From Melastoma dodecandrum (lineage: Eukaryota; Streptophyta; Magnoliopsida; Myrtales; Melastomataceae), in assembly GCA_029817715.1 (NCBI GenBank), contig JARUPY010000539.1, positions 4,253,501-4,317,500 on the forward strand: a stretch of 64,000 nt of DNA. The letters run 5' to 3'. A program made the translations under genes and the position numbers. Below are positions 47,793 to 58,271 of this stretch, one piece after another (the first letter of the stretch is position 1; every line of letters starts with the position of its first letter). The notes beneath the pieces were generated by a model. It was not told the origin of the DNA. It ran no database searches and was given only the letters and a program-made list of their open reading frames with translations.

Positions 47793-50700
47793 CTAATCTC
47801 CCACCTTGAACACCCTGTCCGATCTCCTCCTGTTAGCTAGTTGTTGCATTCTGTTCTGTGCCCTATGGATGTGGAACCTTAGCAGGTGGATCATCTCTTC
47901 CCGGCTAGTTAATTCCAAATCCACCATCTTCTGAGTAGTAGTCCCAGCAATGTAGGGGAGGTGTATTGGCGGTTCATAGCCATAAAGTGCCTCAAAAGGA
48001 GACATCTTGATGGTAGAATGGTAAGTGGTGTTATACCACCACTCCGCCAAAGATAACCACTTACACCAAAGGTTAGGGCAATCTGAACATAGGCATCGTA
48101 GGTAAGTCTCAAGGCATCTGTTAACTACCTCAGTTTGGCCATCCGTTTGCGGATGGTACGCTGTAGATAGTCGAAGATCCACGCCTTGCAACCTGAAGAG
48201 TTCTTGCCAGAAATCACTTAGGAATATCGCATCCCTATCACTTGTAATGGTATTCGGTAACCCATGTAATTTAAACACTGTGTTAAGAAAAATTTCAGCC
48301 ACCTTACTTGCTGTATAGGGATGTTGAAGAGCCATGAAATGAGCATATTTGGTCAACCTGTCCACCACCACTAGTATGACTTCCTTGCCCATGGATTTTG
48401 GTAACCCAACGATGAAATCCATACTAATATCTGCCCAGATTGCTTTAGGCACTGGCAAAGGTTGGAGGAGTCCGGGTGAGGCTGCCAGATCGTATTTACA
48501 CTTTTGGCAGACCTCGCACCCCCGGATGACAGCCTTAACATCCCCTTCCAAACCTTTCCAGTAGCAAAAACTGGCTATCCGTTTAGTTGTACCAGTAATC
48601 CCTGAATGACCCCCTGTAGAGGAAGCATGGAAGGTATTAACGATCTGTAACCTCAGCTCCTTGTTGTTCCCGACGACTAGTTTGCCCTTTCTTAGCAATA
48701 AACCTTGCCGAAACTCAAAGTCCTTAGATTCCCCTTTCTGTGCCTTCAGAATTTCCAGTTGAAGTTGATTATCCTGCTTCCAACTTTCTTTTATTGCATC
48801 CAAAAGAGTCCCGTGACGCAAGTCCATCATGATTGCCATAACTTGAGCCCCTGGAATTCTTGATAGAGCATCAGCTACTATATTCTCCCTTCCCTTTTTG
48901 TAACTAATCTCGTAATCGTAGCCCAATAGCTTAGTCAGCCAACGAAACTGCATTTCGCTATGCAACTTCTGTTCCAGCAAGTATTTTAAGCTTTGATGGT
49001 CCGTCTTGATTACGAAATGTCTCCCAATAAGATAGTGTCTCCACTTTTCAACCGCATAGACTATAGACAACAATTCTTTCTCATAGACAGATAATTTCAG
49101 GTGTCTAGGAGCAAGGGCCTTACTGATAAAGGCGATCGGATGTCCATTTTGCATTAGGACAGCACCGATGCCGAACTGGCTAGAATCGGTTTCCACCATG
49201 AACTCCTGGCCAAAGTCCGGCAATGCTAGAGTAGGAGTCGTAACCATCGCCTCCTTAAGCTGTACAAATGCTTTTCGTGCTTCCGGGGACCACTTGAATG
49301 CATCTTTCTTTAGTAGTTGAGTTAGCGGTTTACTCAACATCCCATACCCTCTTACAAACCTTCTGTAGTACCCAGTCAGCCCAAGAAAACCCCTCAGCTC
49401 CTTAATGTTCTTGGGTTCTGGCCATAATTGAATTGCCTCTAGCTTCCTATGATCCGTGGATACCCCCCCTGCGTCTATGAAGTGTCCCAAGTACTCCACT
49501 CGTTGCTTAGCAAAGGAGCATTTGCTCAACTTTGCAAACAAACAATTCTTTTGCAGCGTATCCAATACCAACGAGAGATGAGACACATGTGTATCCAAGG
49601 AAGGACTATACACCAAAATGTCATCAAAAAACACCAATACGAATTTCCTTAGGTAAGGCCGAAATACCTCATTCATGAGGCTCTGAAATGTTGATGGGGC
49701 GTTTGTGAGACCAAACGGCATTACCAAGAACTCGTAATGCCCCTCATGAGTCTTGAAAGCCGTTTTATGAATATCCTCCTCTTTAACCCTTATTTGGTGA
49801 TATCCTGACCGAAGATCCAGCTTAGAGAATAAGGTAGCACCGTGTAGCTCGTCTAACAGCTCTTCTATCACCGGAATCGGGAATTTGTCCTTGATAGTCC
49901 GTTTGTTCAACTCCCTGTAGTCGATACACAGCCGCCAACTATTATCTTTCTTTCTTACTAATACCACAGGTGATGCAAAGGGGCTGGTGCTATGCCGTAT
50001 AACACCAGATTTGAACATTTCTTGTACCAACTCTTCAATAACATCTTTTTGAGCACTAGAATACCGATAAGGCCTTAAACTTAGACCTTGCACCCCCTCC
50101 TCCAAAGGAATTCCGTGGTCATGTCTTCTTTTAGGCGGTAATACAGTGGGTTCCTCAAAAACTGATGCATATTCTTTTAGTATCTCCTGAATGGCTGCTG
50201 GAACATCTTGTGGATTTGCCTTACTGTTAGATTGCAGCTTTGGGATCAAAAGCAGCCCCATGTCCCGTGCATCCACTGTAAAAGCTCCCACCTCTGTTTT
50301 AGTTCCTTCCTCCCCTCCTGCCGTTAAACAAACCTCCCTTCCATCTCTGGTGTAATCCATGGTCAGATTTGTAAAATCCCAGGTCACAGTCCCCAAAGAA
50401 CTGAGCCATTCCATGCCCAAGATTAGCTCACATCCCTTAATCGGCATCACTAACACCCTTGCCCAATACTCTTCTCCCTGCATTGTCCACATAAAAGATC
50501 TAACCATTGATACACAGGGAACCTTCTCCCCATTAGCTACCATCACTCCTTTGTTAGGAATTGATTCCGTCTTACACCCCACCTGTTTGCATACCCCCAC
50601 GTCCAAAAAGTTGTGGGTGCTACCGGAATCGATTAATATAGTTAACCTTCTCTTCTTAAATCTCCCAATCACCTTCATTGTTCTGTTTCTGAGAGATGGT

Positions 50701-51857
50701 ACCAGCCCGTGCAGGGCATGCAATGAGACCACTGGTCCCCCATCATTGTTTTCAATGCAGATTGGTTCATGCCTCTGGTTGTTTTGAGTTACATCCTCCC
50801 TCTCTGTTTCTTCCTCATCAACCTCCTCCTCTTCCTCCAGTAGAAGAGCATATGATCTTTTGTTGGGACACTTGTGATTAAAGGAGTACTTCTCGTCACA
50901 CCCGAAACATAACCCCTTCTGTCGTTTTTCTTCTATTTCTGCTGCTGACAGTCGTCTGTGATAGGGTGGTTGAGACCTGGTCATGCCTAATGGCGGTCCC
51001 CTAAGCCCCATATCCGGTCCCCTGTTCCCTGTGGCCCACTTGGCATTTGGTTTGTTTACTGGTGCTGTCATTACCCCCCTCTGTTGATTCTGCCACGGCT
51101 CGAATCTACTGCCCCTGTTGTATCCCTCTCGACCCCTACCGTCATCATCACAGGACAGGGTCTTTCCCAAAGCAATAGCATGCTGTAGCGACTTAGGATT
51201 AAAAGCAGTCATGAGTCTCCTATTTTCCCGTTTTAGCCCTCCGATAAACATCGCCACCTGGTCCTCATGTGATAAGTCCACCCGGGTCACCAACGACACA
51301 AATTCTTCTACATACTCAGAATAGCTCTTCCCTTCCCTCAATTCTTTAAGCATCACGATGGGTCTTGTAAGTTCATTGGGTCCAAATCTGAGTAACATAG
51401 CAGCTGAATACTCCGCCCAACTTATCGGCCCCGTCATCTCCCGGTTCCTTATAAAAGCGTAGTGCCAATCTATGGCTGGTCCATTCAAGTGAATCGAAGC
51501 CACACTAACTCTCATTTCAGCCGGTGTCTCATCCAACTCAAAGAAGCGTTCGCTTTTGAACAACCATTCCTGCACATGTTCCCCATCAAATGATGGGAAC
51601 TCCACCTTCGGACGCCTGAAATGCCTGTCCTCAGTCCTTGGACTGAAAAAGTCCCGCCTAACACCCGAAGGCTCCTCCTCTGTATACTCCCTTTGTTTTC
51701 CCCGATTCTGCCGTTCCATCTCTTCTACCCTGGCCGTTAACCCAGCAAATTGTTCCCCCATACCGTCAAACTTCCTCATCAGCTCCTGAAACATCTCTTT
51801 GACCAGATCCGATTCCATAGTGACAAGCCTGCCTCTAGTGAAGTCAGATACGGGCAT
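47793..51857 (-). CDS. gypsy gag-pol polyprotein
   Basis: An uninterrupted 1354-codon frame. In order: a gag domain (NGPAIDWHYAF... about residues 95-220), a zinc knuckle CFGCDEKYSFNHKC (about 320), an aspartic protease with LIDSGSTHNFL, reverse transcriptase with FFDDILVYS (a variant of the usual YxDD box), RNase H with VETDSSQFGIGAVL, the integrase zinc finger (H-H-C-C, ending CEVCQKCK), and the integrase core with DFIVGLPKS and STAYHPQTDGQTE. The frame ends just after FKVGD, ahead of the chromodomain tail. Apart from that stop I see no damage. Confidence 0.93.
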   Translation of the reverse strand: MPVSDFTRGRLVTMESDLVKEMFQELMRKFDGMGEQFAGLTARVEEMERQNRGKQREYTEEEPSGVRRDFFSPRTEDRHFRRPKVEFPSFDGEHVQEWLFKSERFFELDETPAEMRVSVASIHLNGPAIDWHYAFIRNREMTGPISWAEYSAAMLLRFGPNELTRPIVMLKELREGKSYSEYVEEFVSLVTRVDLSHEDQVAMFIGGLKRENRRLMTAFNPKSLQHAIALGKTLSCDDDGRGREGYNRGSRFEPWQNQQRGVMTAPVNKPNAKWATGNRGPDMGLRGPPLGMTRSQPPYHRRLSAAEIEEKRQKGLCFGCDEKYSFNHKCPNKRSYALLLEEEEEVDEEETEREDVTQNNQRHEPICIENNDGGPVVSLHALHGLVPSLRNRTMKVIGRFKKRRLTILIDSGSTHNFLDVGVCKQVGCKTESIPNKGVMVANGEKVPCVSMVRSFMWTMQGEEYWARVLVMPIKGCELILGMEWLSSLGTVTWDFTNLTMDYTRDGREVCLTAGGEEGTKTEVGAFTVDARDMGLLLIPKLQSNSKANPQDVPAAIQEILKEYASVFEEPTVLPPKRRHDHGIPLEEGVQGLSLRPYRYSSAQKDVIEELVQEMFKSGVIRHSTSPFASPVVLVRKKDNSWRLCIDYRELNKRTIKDKFPIPVIEELLDELHGATLFSKLDLRSGYHQIRVKEEDIHKTAFKTHEGHYEFLVMPFGLTNAPSTFQSLMNEVFRPYLRKFVLVFFDDILVYSPSLDTHVSHLSLVLDTLQKNCLFAKLSKCSFAKQRVEYLGHFIDAGGVSTDHRKLEAIQLWPEPKNIKELRGFLGLTGYYRRFVRGYGMLSKPLTQLLKKDAFKWSPEARKAFVQLKEAMVTTPTLALPDFGQEFMVETDSSQFGIGAVLMQNGHPIAFISKALAPRHLKLSVYEKELLSIVYAVEKWRHYLIGRHFVIKTDHQSLKYLLEQKLHSEMQFRWLTKLLGYDYEISYKKGRENIVADALSRIPGAQVMAIMMDLRHGTLLDAIKESWKQDNQLQLEILKAQKGESKDFEFRQGLLLRKGKLVVGNNKELRLQIVNTFHASSTGGHSGITGTTKRIASFCYWKGLEGDVKAVIRGCEVCQKCKYDLAASPGLLQPLPVPKAIWADISMDFIVGLPKSMGKEVILVVVDRLTKYAHFMALQHPYTASKVAEIFLNTVFKLHGLPNTITSDRDAIFLSDFWQELFRLQGVDLRLSTAYHPQTDGQTEVVNRCLETYLRCLCSDCPNLWCKWLSLAEWWYNTTYHSTIKMSPFEALYGYEPPIHLPYIAGTTTQKMVDLELTSREEMIHLLRFHIHRAQNRMQQLANRRRSDRVFKVGD

Positions 51858-51884
51858 TAGCAGTACTGGAAATCGAGCCTTTGA

Positions 51885-51896
51885 GCTCTGATACCA
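51885..51896 (-). other. Primer-binding site of the gypsy element
   Basis: The minus strand reads TGGTATCAGAGC, matching the 3' end of initiator Met tRNA, four bases inside the 5' LTR. Confidence 0.9.
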
Positions 51897-51900
51897 GTTT

Positions 51901-52450
51901 TGATACGAGGATCAATAATCAACACACCCACAAAGGCTAGAATCCCAGAATTGCATTCAAGGTCAGCAATTACACCCAACACAGCCAGACCACCCAGACC
52001 CACAACTCCCGACTCCCTATTTACAAACCGGCCACTCCTACTCCGGTCACAGCTCCTCCATAGTTGAAGCTCTACCACCCCCAATCTTCCCCATCGCCCA
52101 AGCCTTCCCCCCCCCAAAAATATCCAGAATACAGCATATCCCCTCTCTCTTTCCTCCCTACCCTTTTTTATTCCTCTCTGGGTTGTTGGTGTGTGCGTGA
52201 GTTTGTTACTGACTTCCTTGAATGCCACTTGAGTCCCCTTTCTTCCTGTTTGTTCAATTTCGTCCCTCTTCCCCCGATTTGGGCTTCATGACAGACTTCG
52301 TCTCTTTTGTTTGCAGCATTTCCAGCAGCGGCCCATTTGCTTCCTCCACCCCCACGTCTCCAGAGACTCGAAGTCCCACATCGCCTAGGGCTCCCGCTGC
52401 TCCACTCAATCCCAGCTCCCGCTCCGCATCTCGACCCCCCTCACCATGCA
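51901..52450 (-). repeat. 5' LTR of the gypsy element
   Basis: 550 bp, virtually identical to 46816-47365 (about three substitutions seen by eye), followed by the TCATC target duplication. Confidence 0.95.
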
Positions 52451-55400
52451 TCATCATCCTTATTTGAACTATGCAGACAAGGGAAGCTCATTAGACAAAT
52501 CACAAGGCACATCTGTCGTAGGCTCGAGCACAAACATAGAATCCTACCTGATCACTTCATTGGAAATGAGGAAAGAGTACAAGACATAATACAGACGTTG
52601 GAACTGGGGACAAGGGACGTGCGCATGGTGGTGATTCATGGCATGGGCGGCATCGGGAAGACGTCTCTTGTGAATGCCATCTTCAACAAAATATGCTGGC
52701 AATTTCAGGGTTGCAGCTTCCTCTCCAATGTAAGAGAATCGGCCACAGGAAATGGTATTATAACACTACAGAACAGGCTGCTGAATGACATTTTGAGGTT
52801 CTCTCCTTATAACTTCAGTGATGCGAATGATGCCATGAACTGCATACAAGGCTCGTTGAGAAACAAAGATGTTCTTGTAGTTCTAGACGATGTGTCTGAT
52901 ATGAACCAGGTCAAGAAGCTAATCGGAATGGGTGACTGGATTGGTTTGGGGAGTAGATTATCATCACCACGAGGAACTTGAATTGCATTGCATATGCCGA
53001 GGAGATAGAAAACAGCATTGCGATTTTGCAAGGGAAGAAGTTGTACATCTACCAGATGAGAGAACTGTCTTTTGATGATGCTCTCAAACTCCTTACCGTT
53101 CATGCCTTTGGCAGGCATGCACCTCCAATTGGTTATGACCAGCTTCTGCATGATATCCTATCCTTCACTGGAGGTGTTCCGTTGGCGCTTGAGGTCATAG
53201 GCTCATCTCTTAAAGGAAAGAACTTAAAAAAATGGAAAGTAATGTTGAACAAGTTAAAGAAGGTACCGCATGATCGTCTATATCAGGAGATACTGATGTC
53301 AAGCTTTGAGATGCTCAGCAACGAGGAGAAAGAAATCTTTCTTGATATCGCGTTCTTTTTTGTCGGCCATGACAAGACGAATGCGTTCTATTATTGGGAT
53401 GCTTGCGGTCTCTTTCCAGAAGTAAGCATCGACGAATTGATTTCTCACTCTTTGGTAAAGATTGATGGTTCCAATAGCTTTTGGATGCATGACCTTCTGA
53501 AAGATCTTGGAAGAGATGTTGTTCGTAAGCAAAGTATCGGAAATCTTGGAAGGCGCAGCAGGTTATGTGACGAAGATGCCAAGTGGTTACTTTTAAAAAG
53601 AGAGGTATGTCGATGCTAAATGTCATGTTTATCATGTCAAAGGTCATACTTGAGGCCTACTAAATTGTGAAATTCTCGTTTCAGGGAACAGAATGCATTA
53701 GAGCGCTGAAGCTAAATTCAGCCAACGCCCACAATTTCTCTCCAGCAGATCTTTCAGGGCTGTCTGGTCTAAGATATCTGGAGTTATCCGGAGGAAACTT
53801 TGTCGGGAAGTTTGATGATGGCAGATTGTCGGGATTAAGATGGCTCTATTGGCAAGATTGTCCGCGTGATTTTCGTGGGACCAATCTCTCATTCGAAAAC
53901 TTGGTCGTGCTACGAATTTCGAGGAGTGTTATTACCGATACCTGGACAGGATGGAAACAGTTCCAGGTATCCATCCTTCTCTTCTTTATTTTCCATATAT
54001 TTCATGGATTTAAGCATGACCGGCATTTAATCATCCTACAGTCGGCGAGAAATCTGAAGGTCTTGGAGCTAGAAGACCTCGAATTAACGATGGTTCCGGA
54101 AACCGGCTCATTTTTAAGTTTGGAGAGGTTGGTAGTACATCACTTCGGAGGTCTTATTCATATTGGTCCCTGGATTGGCAATCTAGAATGCCTGGGCTCA
54201 CTAGAATTGATCAATCTTCGGTGGTCGCCAGACGACATTATTTTCAATGAGAGTTGCCAGGAGGTCTTCCATCTTCCAAGCTCCATCTGCAACTTGAAGG
54301 CTCTGTCAAGGCTTGTAATAAGGGGTTTCAAACTGAGGCGACTTCCAGAAAATATTGGAAAGTTGAAAGGCTTGAAGATCATGGAGATAACATGTTGTGA
54401 GCTGCTGCGGAATCTCCCTGACTCCATTGGTGATTTGGAATCTTTGAGCAAGCTGCGCCTTGAGGGTAATGGAATCATTGAACTTCCCGATTCGATTGGC
54501 AAGCTCCGAAATTTGACTGAGCTGGACATTAGCTATAATCGATTGAGACGGCTACCTCCGACGATCGGACGTCTGGACAGGCTGGAAGTGTTAGACGCCT
54601 GTGGTAACGGAGATCTGGAAGGGGAAATCCCCGTCGAGTTCTGCAGGTCCCTGAAATCCTTAGACTTGTCGTGGACGGGGATTTGCAGTCTTCCCTCAAT
54701 GGTTCAGCTGTCTCGTCTTCAGTCACTGGTCTTGGGAGACTGCCATGAGATTAAGGAGCTTCCCAATCTCCCGGCAAGCCTAACTAATTTACAGATTTCG
54801 TCTTGGTCGCTAAAAGCTGTTCCGGACCTTTCACGTCAAACCAATTTGGTAAATCTTAAATTGTCGAATAGCGGTTATCAACATTATGCTCAGGATGGAT
54901 GCCCCTTGGATGATCTGCAAGTGCTTCCGGGGAACATAACGGCGTGGATCCACCATCTGCAGAAATTGCAGTCTTTAACCATAGACCTGTCACCGATGCC
55001 CCCATATTTGTCCACAGGATTGGATCCATTCACTCAACTCAGACACCTCCAGATATCCTGTCCGAACCCGTCTCTTGCTAGACTTCCTTCAGGATTGGAG
55101 TATTTGTCGCTGGAACACTCCACATCATTGATGCACTGGGAACATCATTCCAACCTTGAAGAATTGTCGACATTAAATATACACAAATCTGTTGCTTCCG
55201 AGATCCAGTTAGATGGTCTAGAATTGCTGAAGAATCTCATCCGCTTGGAAGTTCGCAGATGTGAGTTTCTGGAGAGGGTGCAGGACATATCAATGCTTCA
55301 GAAACTCCAGGTCCTTCAATTATCCGAATGCCCTAAGCTGTCTGAGATAGGAGGCCTTGCAAAGCCACCAGGGTCCCTCCGGCGTCTGGAAATATGGAGG

Positions 55401-56433
55401 TGCGACACGATCTCGTCGTTGCCGGATGCATCAGATTCCAAAGATCCAAGCAAGCTTCATCTGGAGGTCATTGATTGCAGCAAGTTGCTGGATTTTGATG
55501 GCCCTTACGACAGTTACTTCCAAGAAGGAAAGGAGCACGAGGAGCTGATCTCGTAGGTGAGGACAGTTAGTTCTTCCCAGGTACAGTCTGTCGCGAAAAG
55601 AAGTCGAAAAAGTAATGTGATTTCAGCAGTTTTCGTATTCAAAGTTGCGGCATTTAGATTAAAGTCGATTTGGTCTTCAGAATACACCCTGAAGCAACAC
55701 CTCCTAAAGGTCGCTTCCATGACGTATAACGGATTTGGCAGAAAATCTGTTCATACTGCGACAGAACTGAGAATAAATAGTGCTGATTCTTCCGTCTGAG
55801 GCTCAATCAATGAGAGGAAACATCTAACAGCCTTTGCTTTCTAAATTCGCCCGAAAAGCAATAGAAATATTTTGCCACAAACTGAAGGGACGTGGTCACC
55901 AATCTCTTGTAAGACGCGACGCGGAAAGACTTACATATCAAAGATACTAAACAAATAACTCACGGTTGAAAGCTTGAGTACTCGGAAAAATACAAAGCTG
56001 TATGGATGCTTAAACACAAGAAAGAGGGAAGAAAAAAAAAATACAATATAAGTCTTCAAGATTTTTGGATGATTTTCCGTAAATAACCGTCGTATTTATA
56101 CTAAACATATGACTAAAAACCACCGAGAGTCATGGGTACGACTTGACGATGGCTAACCGGGGTCTTCATGGAGAATCCCCATGAATTGCTAGAAAGTTAG
56201 AGACGTTGGTTGGGAAACTGTTCGCGCACGGAACGGATCACGTCGGAAATATTTGGCAATGGACTCACAGTAGTTGTATTGTGGTCGCCAGTAAGAAGAT
56301 GCACTAACTTTATACAGAAATAATGCAAGTCTTACAATCTTTAGAGAATTAAAAGTAAAGGGCTTACAGCCATTGATAGGAAAAAGGGAAACGTTGGTGA
56401 CGATGTGGGATCTTGTAGCGGCGGAGAACGCGT

Positions 56434-56640
56434 GACGAAGGCCTTGGAGCTCGCTCCGTCTGTGGTGGTTGCTGGCGGAAGGTCGTGACGAAGGCCTTGA
56501 AAGCTCACTTCGTCGGGGGTGGTCGCTGGTGGAGAGTTGTGACGAAGGCCCTACGAGCTCACTTCGTCGGTGGTGTCGCTGGCGGAGGATTGACGGCAAA
56601 GGCCCTACGAGCTCACTCTGCTGGTGGAAGGGTAATTAAC
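56434..56640 (+). repeat. About 53-bp minisatellite, four copies
   Basis: Copies begin GACGAAGGCC(T/C) at 56434, 56487, 56541 and (as GACGGCAAAGGCC) 56592. Each continues with GAGCTC(A/G)CT..GT and a GGTGG..GCTGG segment. The period is 51-54 bp. Confidence 0.8.
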
Positions 56641-57059
56641 CTATAAGCCGGGTCAGGGCATCTAATTCCTAAGGTTGACGAACAAACTTCAGAGTTTTTG
56701 GCTGTGTGTATTCGTCCCTTGTCTTTGGAAACTCCTTTGCTATTTATAGTGAGCTCGTTCGTGTCTAACACGTAACGAGTGGATCTTGTTACAGATCGTG
56801 TCATAGATCGTGATCCCTAGTATCGTGGGAGTGTCCCAACAACTTCCCATGAGATACGGGATCACATTCCTGAGAATTAGAATCGGTTACGATTCTTAAC
56901 AATCGTGATTTTAGGAATAAATAAATTTATTCCCATCTCGTCGACTTGCTTTGTTTGTACGGGCTTTGACTGCTGTAGTTGCCTTTGTTCAGGGTAAGGT
57001 CGACTTGACCCTATGAGTAGACCTAGCTACTATTGGGTCCTATTGGTGGTCATATCTTA

Positions 57060-57335
57060 GTGGTGAGTTGACCTAGTCGACTATATACATGAGTCGTCTT
57101 TAGTAACTCCATTGTGGGTCGACTTCATCATGAATTAACCCAACCGACCTCGTCATGAGTCGACCTGGGTGACTTTGTCATGAGCTAACCCAGTCGACTT
57201 CACTATGAGTCGACCTGGGCGACATCGTTATGAGTTAGCCCAGTCGACGTTGTCATGAGTCGGCCTGGATGACTTCGTTCTGAGTTAACCCAGTCGACTT
57301 TGTCATGAGTCGGCCTGGGCGACTTCGTTCTTAGG
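57060..57335 (+). repeat. 50-bp minisatellite, about five copies
   Basis: The phrase ATGAGTCGACCTGG or its variant ATGAGTCGGCCTGG recurs at exactly 50-bp spacing (GAGTCG at 57157, 57207, 57257, 57307), alternating with AACCCAGTCGACTT. Earlier, more diverged units start near 57060. Confidence 0.85.
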
Positions 57336-57875
57336 TAGTGTGATGATTCCTGGGCTCTAAGCCCAGGCCCAAAATTATTTACTATGTCAACAGAAACCCT
57401 CAATATTTACCACATGTTGCGTCTTAGGGGGGATATTTTAATGAGTTACATAGCATACCCATTTTTCCTTCCATTAAAGATTTTTTTCTTTAATAGTTTC
57501 TCGATTGAGTGGTGTTTTCGATTTAAGTCCACATTCTTTCTATAATTAATTCTTAATCAAGTACAAAAATTTTCTCCGTCGAGAGCACAAAATTTTACTA
57601 TGTCTTTGTGGGAAATATGCAATAAAAGAAGATGAAATGTTCTCCAAATCCTCCGCTATTGTGCAGCCTGTTGCTGCCGGCACATCGGAGAACAAGGAGT
57701 ATGGCGTCTTCCTCAACTTCAGGGGTGCCAATGTCCGGGCTTAATTGACTGCCTCAATGAGTTCCTGGCAGGGGCTGGAATCCACATATTCATGGATGAT
57801 GAGGCCCTTGGTGTAGGTGAACAACATTTGGGATGAGCTCAAGACGGCGATCGACTCCTGGAGGCTTTACTTCAC

Positions 57876-58149
57876 TGAAGAACGGAAGAAAAATCAGAAA
57901 AGACAGACGCGGAGGAAGATCAACAGAGGAGAAGAAAGAAGAAAGAAGAAGATAAGGACAGGCCAAAATATTATGTATTGCTTAGTCGTACGATTACAGG
58001 GGTAAGGCAATTATATATCCTCTGCCCTGCTCTCTGTCAAGTAACAGAAAGTTTGTTACATCAGCAGCACACACATTTCTAAAGTTTTGGGCCTGGATCT
58101 ATTTTACTCGGGGTTGAATACACACAGGCCTCTGGTCTTAATTCCAACA
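57876..58149 (-). repeat. 3' LTR of copia element 2
   Basis: 274 bp if it begins where TIR homology stops, at TTCAC|TGAAG. Only 57974-58149 has a partner in the other LTR. The first 98 bases are GA-rich and have no visible partner. Confidence 0.65.
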
Positions 58150-58271
58150 CTTCCCCGCAAGTTTAACTCTCCGCTCTATTTCCTTCTAAAACCTTCCTTT
58201 AACTATGCACATAACTAGATAACTGCTGTATTGCAAATGCTTCGACACTCCCCCGCAAGACTACCATTCAC

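Larger units (their letters stand above)
46816..52450 (-). mobile_element. Ty3/gypsy chromovirus, nearly intact, in TNL2 intron 1
   Basis: A 5635-bp element with 550-bp LTRs at 46816-47365 and 51901-52450, which I find to differ at only about three positions. The target duplication TCATC is at 46811-46815 and 52451-52455. The primer-binding site TGGTATCAGAGC lies at 51885-51896 (minus). A single long gag-pol frame fills the interior. The near-identical LTRs point to a recent insertion. It runs antisense to TNL2. Confidence 0.95.
46201..55556 (+). pseudogene. TNL2: TIR-NB-LRR gene with gypsy insertion and frameshift
   Basis: Exon 1 (46201-46724) encodes the TIR, with YDVFLNFRGADTR and SSKWCLIEL. 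Intron 1 holds a complete Ty3/gypsy element (46816-52450) and ends at the acceptor before 52477. Exon 2 (52477-53604) encodes the NB-ARC with GMGGIGKTSL and VLVVLDDV, but one base is missing near 52957 in the GSRxIITTR motif, so the frame closes at 52981. Downstream, GGVPLALEVIG and MHDLLKDLGRDVV are intact in the other frame. Exon 3 (53685-53966) and exon 4 (54042-55556) give a long LRR region, including the C-terminal LRRs absent in TNL1. The intron between exons 3 and 4 is 75 nt and stop-free. As written it would give only a TIR plus half an NB-ARC; a sequencing error at 52957 is the alternative. Confidence 0.86.
55557..57636. other. Spacer between TNL2 and TNL3, with tandem repeats
   Basis: No gene is supported. 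It carries two separate minisatellites, annotated individually, at 56434-56640 and 57060-57335. Confidence 0.5.

Noticed and set aside
53967..54041. Continuous exon through the TNL2 intron 3
   Set aside because: The stretch is stop-free and in frame, but TNL1 has a clear intron at the same place and the donor and acceptor match; retention may occur as an isoform.
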